Assembly (NCBI RefSeq): GCF_019711595.1
Contig: NZ_JAIGNR010000004.1
Location: 215,260 to 279,259 of the forward strand
Reading direction: 5' to 3'
DNA length: 64,000 bases
Source: Qipengyuania sphaerica
GTDB lineage: Bacteria; Pseudomonadota; Alphaproteobacteria; Sphingomonadales; Sphingomonadaceae
Below, piece after piece: positions 63,880-64,000 of the stretch. The notes beneath the pieces were generated by a model. It was not told the origin of the DNA, did no database searches, and saw nothing but the letters and a program-made list of their open reading frames with translations. The position numbers and the translations under genes were made by a program. Within the stretch, counting starts at the first letter, position 1. Every line of letters starts with the position of its first letter.

Positions 63880-63921
63880 TTCTCGACAAACGGTAATCGG
63901 GCCTTTCCCCAAAAAAAAAGC

Positions 63922-63952
63922 GGAAGGACCGGAGGGTTACTCCGGCCCTTCC
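63922..63952 (-). terminator. Strong intrinsic terminator for a leftward gene beyond the window
   Basis: A 13-bp stem (one mismatch) GGAAGGaCCGGAG/CTCCGGcCCTTCC with a 5-nt loop. On the minus strand it is followed by CCG CTTTTTTTTT (nine T), so it should stop a transcript coming from the right of 64000. Confidence 0.8.
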
Positions 63953-64000
63953 TTCGGGACGTGGGGCCGACCTGGGACACGGCCGGCCCCGGGATTTGGT

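Noticed and set aside
63277..63912. Frames across tRNA-Thr giving CRLEDSNPWPDDYK on minus and GLAQLVEQLICNHQ on plus
   Set aside because: Classical spurious translations of tRNA genes, and the minus frame is antisense-phase to glsA.
63880..64000. Possible end of a minus-strand gene at the right edge (a frame with a TAA inside the terminator hairpin)
   Set aside because: Only about 20 codons are visible and its stop falls inside the hairpin; not enough to call a gene.

Overview
The window looks like a chromosomal segment of a GC-rich alphaproteobacterium of the order Sphingomonadales, most likely family Erythrobacteraceae (Erythrobacter/Qipengyuania type). This is inferred from protein style, the very compact operons with 4-bp ATGA/GTGA stop-start overlaps, the CcmCDEFGHI set, a zinc-free L31, an alphaproteobacterial OxyR, and a bamA-skp-fabZ cluster with no lpxD or lpxA beside it. 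No database search was possible, so the placement is an inference.

Left end (1-3963): the edge of an integrated element. A tyrosine integrase (2455-3708) sits beside the 3' end of a CAU-anticodon tRNA (3887-3963), which is the probable attachment site. Inside the element are a partial strawberry-notch/methyltransferase-type protein that runs off the left edge, a CHC2-Toprim (DUF7146-like) protein, a VirB1/SLT lytic transglycosylase and a small DUF5818-like protein. The two outward-facing operons share a 134-bp promoter region holding an exact alphaproteobacterial LexA-type box.

4-16 kb: a leftward acpP / fabF-mltG-2H phosphoesterase group, an exported serine hydrolase, a DUF2383 four-helix protein, aspS, an rnd-oxyR pair, pgsA and an LplT-like MFS transporter. 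16-28 kb: a TPP-dependent enzyme of unknown substrate, CsbD and EVE small proteins, a GGDEF-EAL protein, a tightly coupled dapF-mtaB-ftsY-yciB operon, two GNAT acetyltransferases and kup.

28-34 kb: the cytochrome c maturation operon ccmC-D-E-F-G-H-I (ccmAB are not here), a Leu/Glu-type dehydrogenase, tRNA-His and a prolyl-4-hydroxylase-like oxygenase. 35-46.5 kb: rpmE, then the conserved leftward run rpsB-tsf / pyrH-frr-uppS-cdsA-dxr-rseP-bamA-skp-fabZ, which joins translation, isoprenoid carrier and phospholipid precursor supply, and outer-membrane assembly.

46.5-64 kb: a 356-bp intergenic stretch with a promoter overlapped by a LexA-type box in front of an 80-residue one-TM protein (candidate SOS-induced membrane protein); psd-pssA; a PAP2-type membrane protein; a FabH-like synthase; purA; trhO-GST; serC-serA-hisZ with a structured leader resembling the alphaproteobacterial serC RNA motif; a GT4 glycosyltransferase; a PadR regulator with a perfect palindrome upstream; rarA with a DUF429-like partner; glutaminase; and tRNA-Thr. 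I saw no insertion sequence, CRISPR array or rRNA gene.
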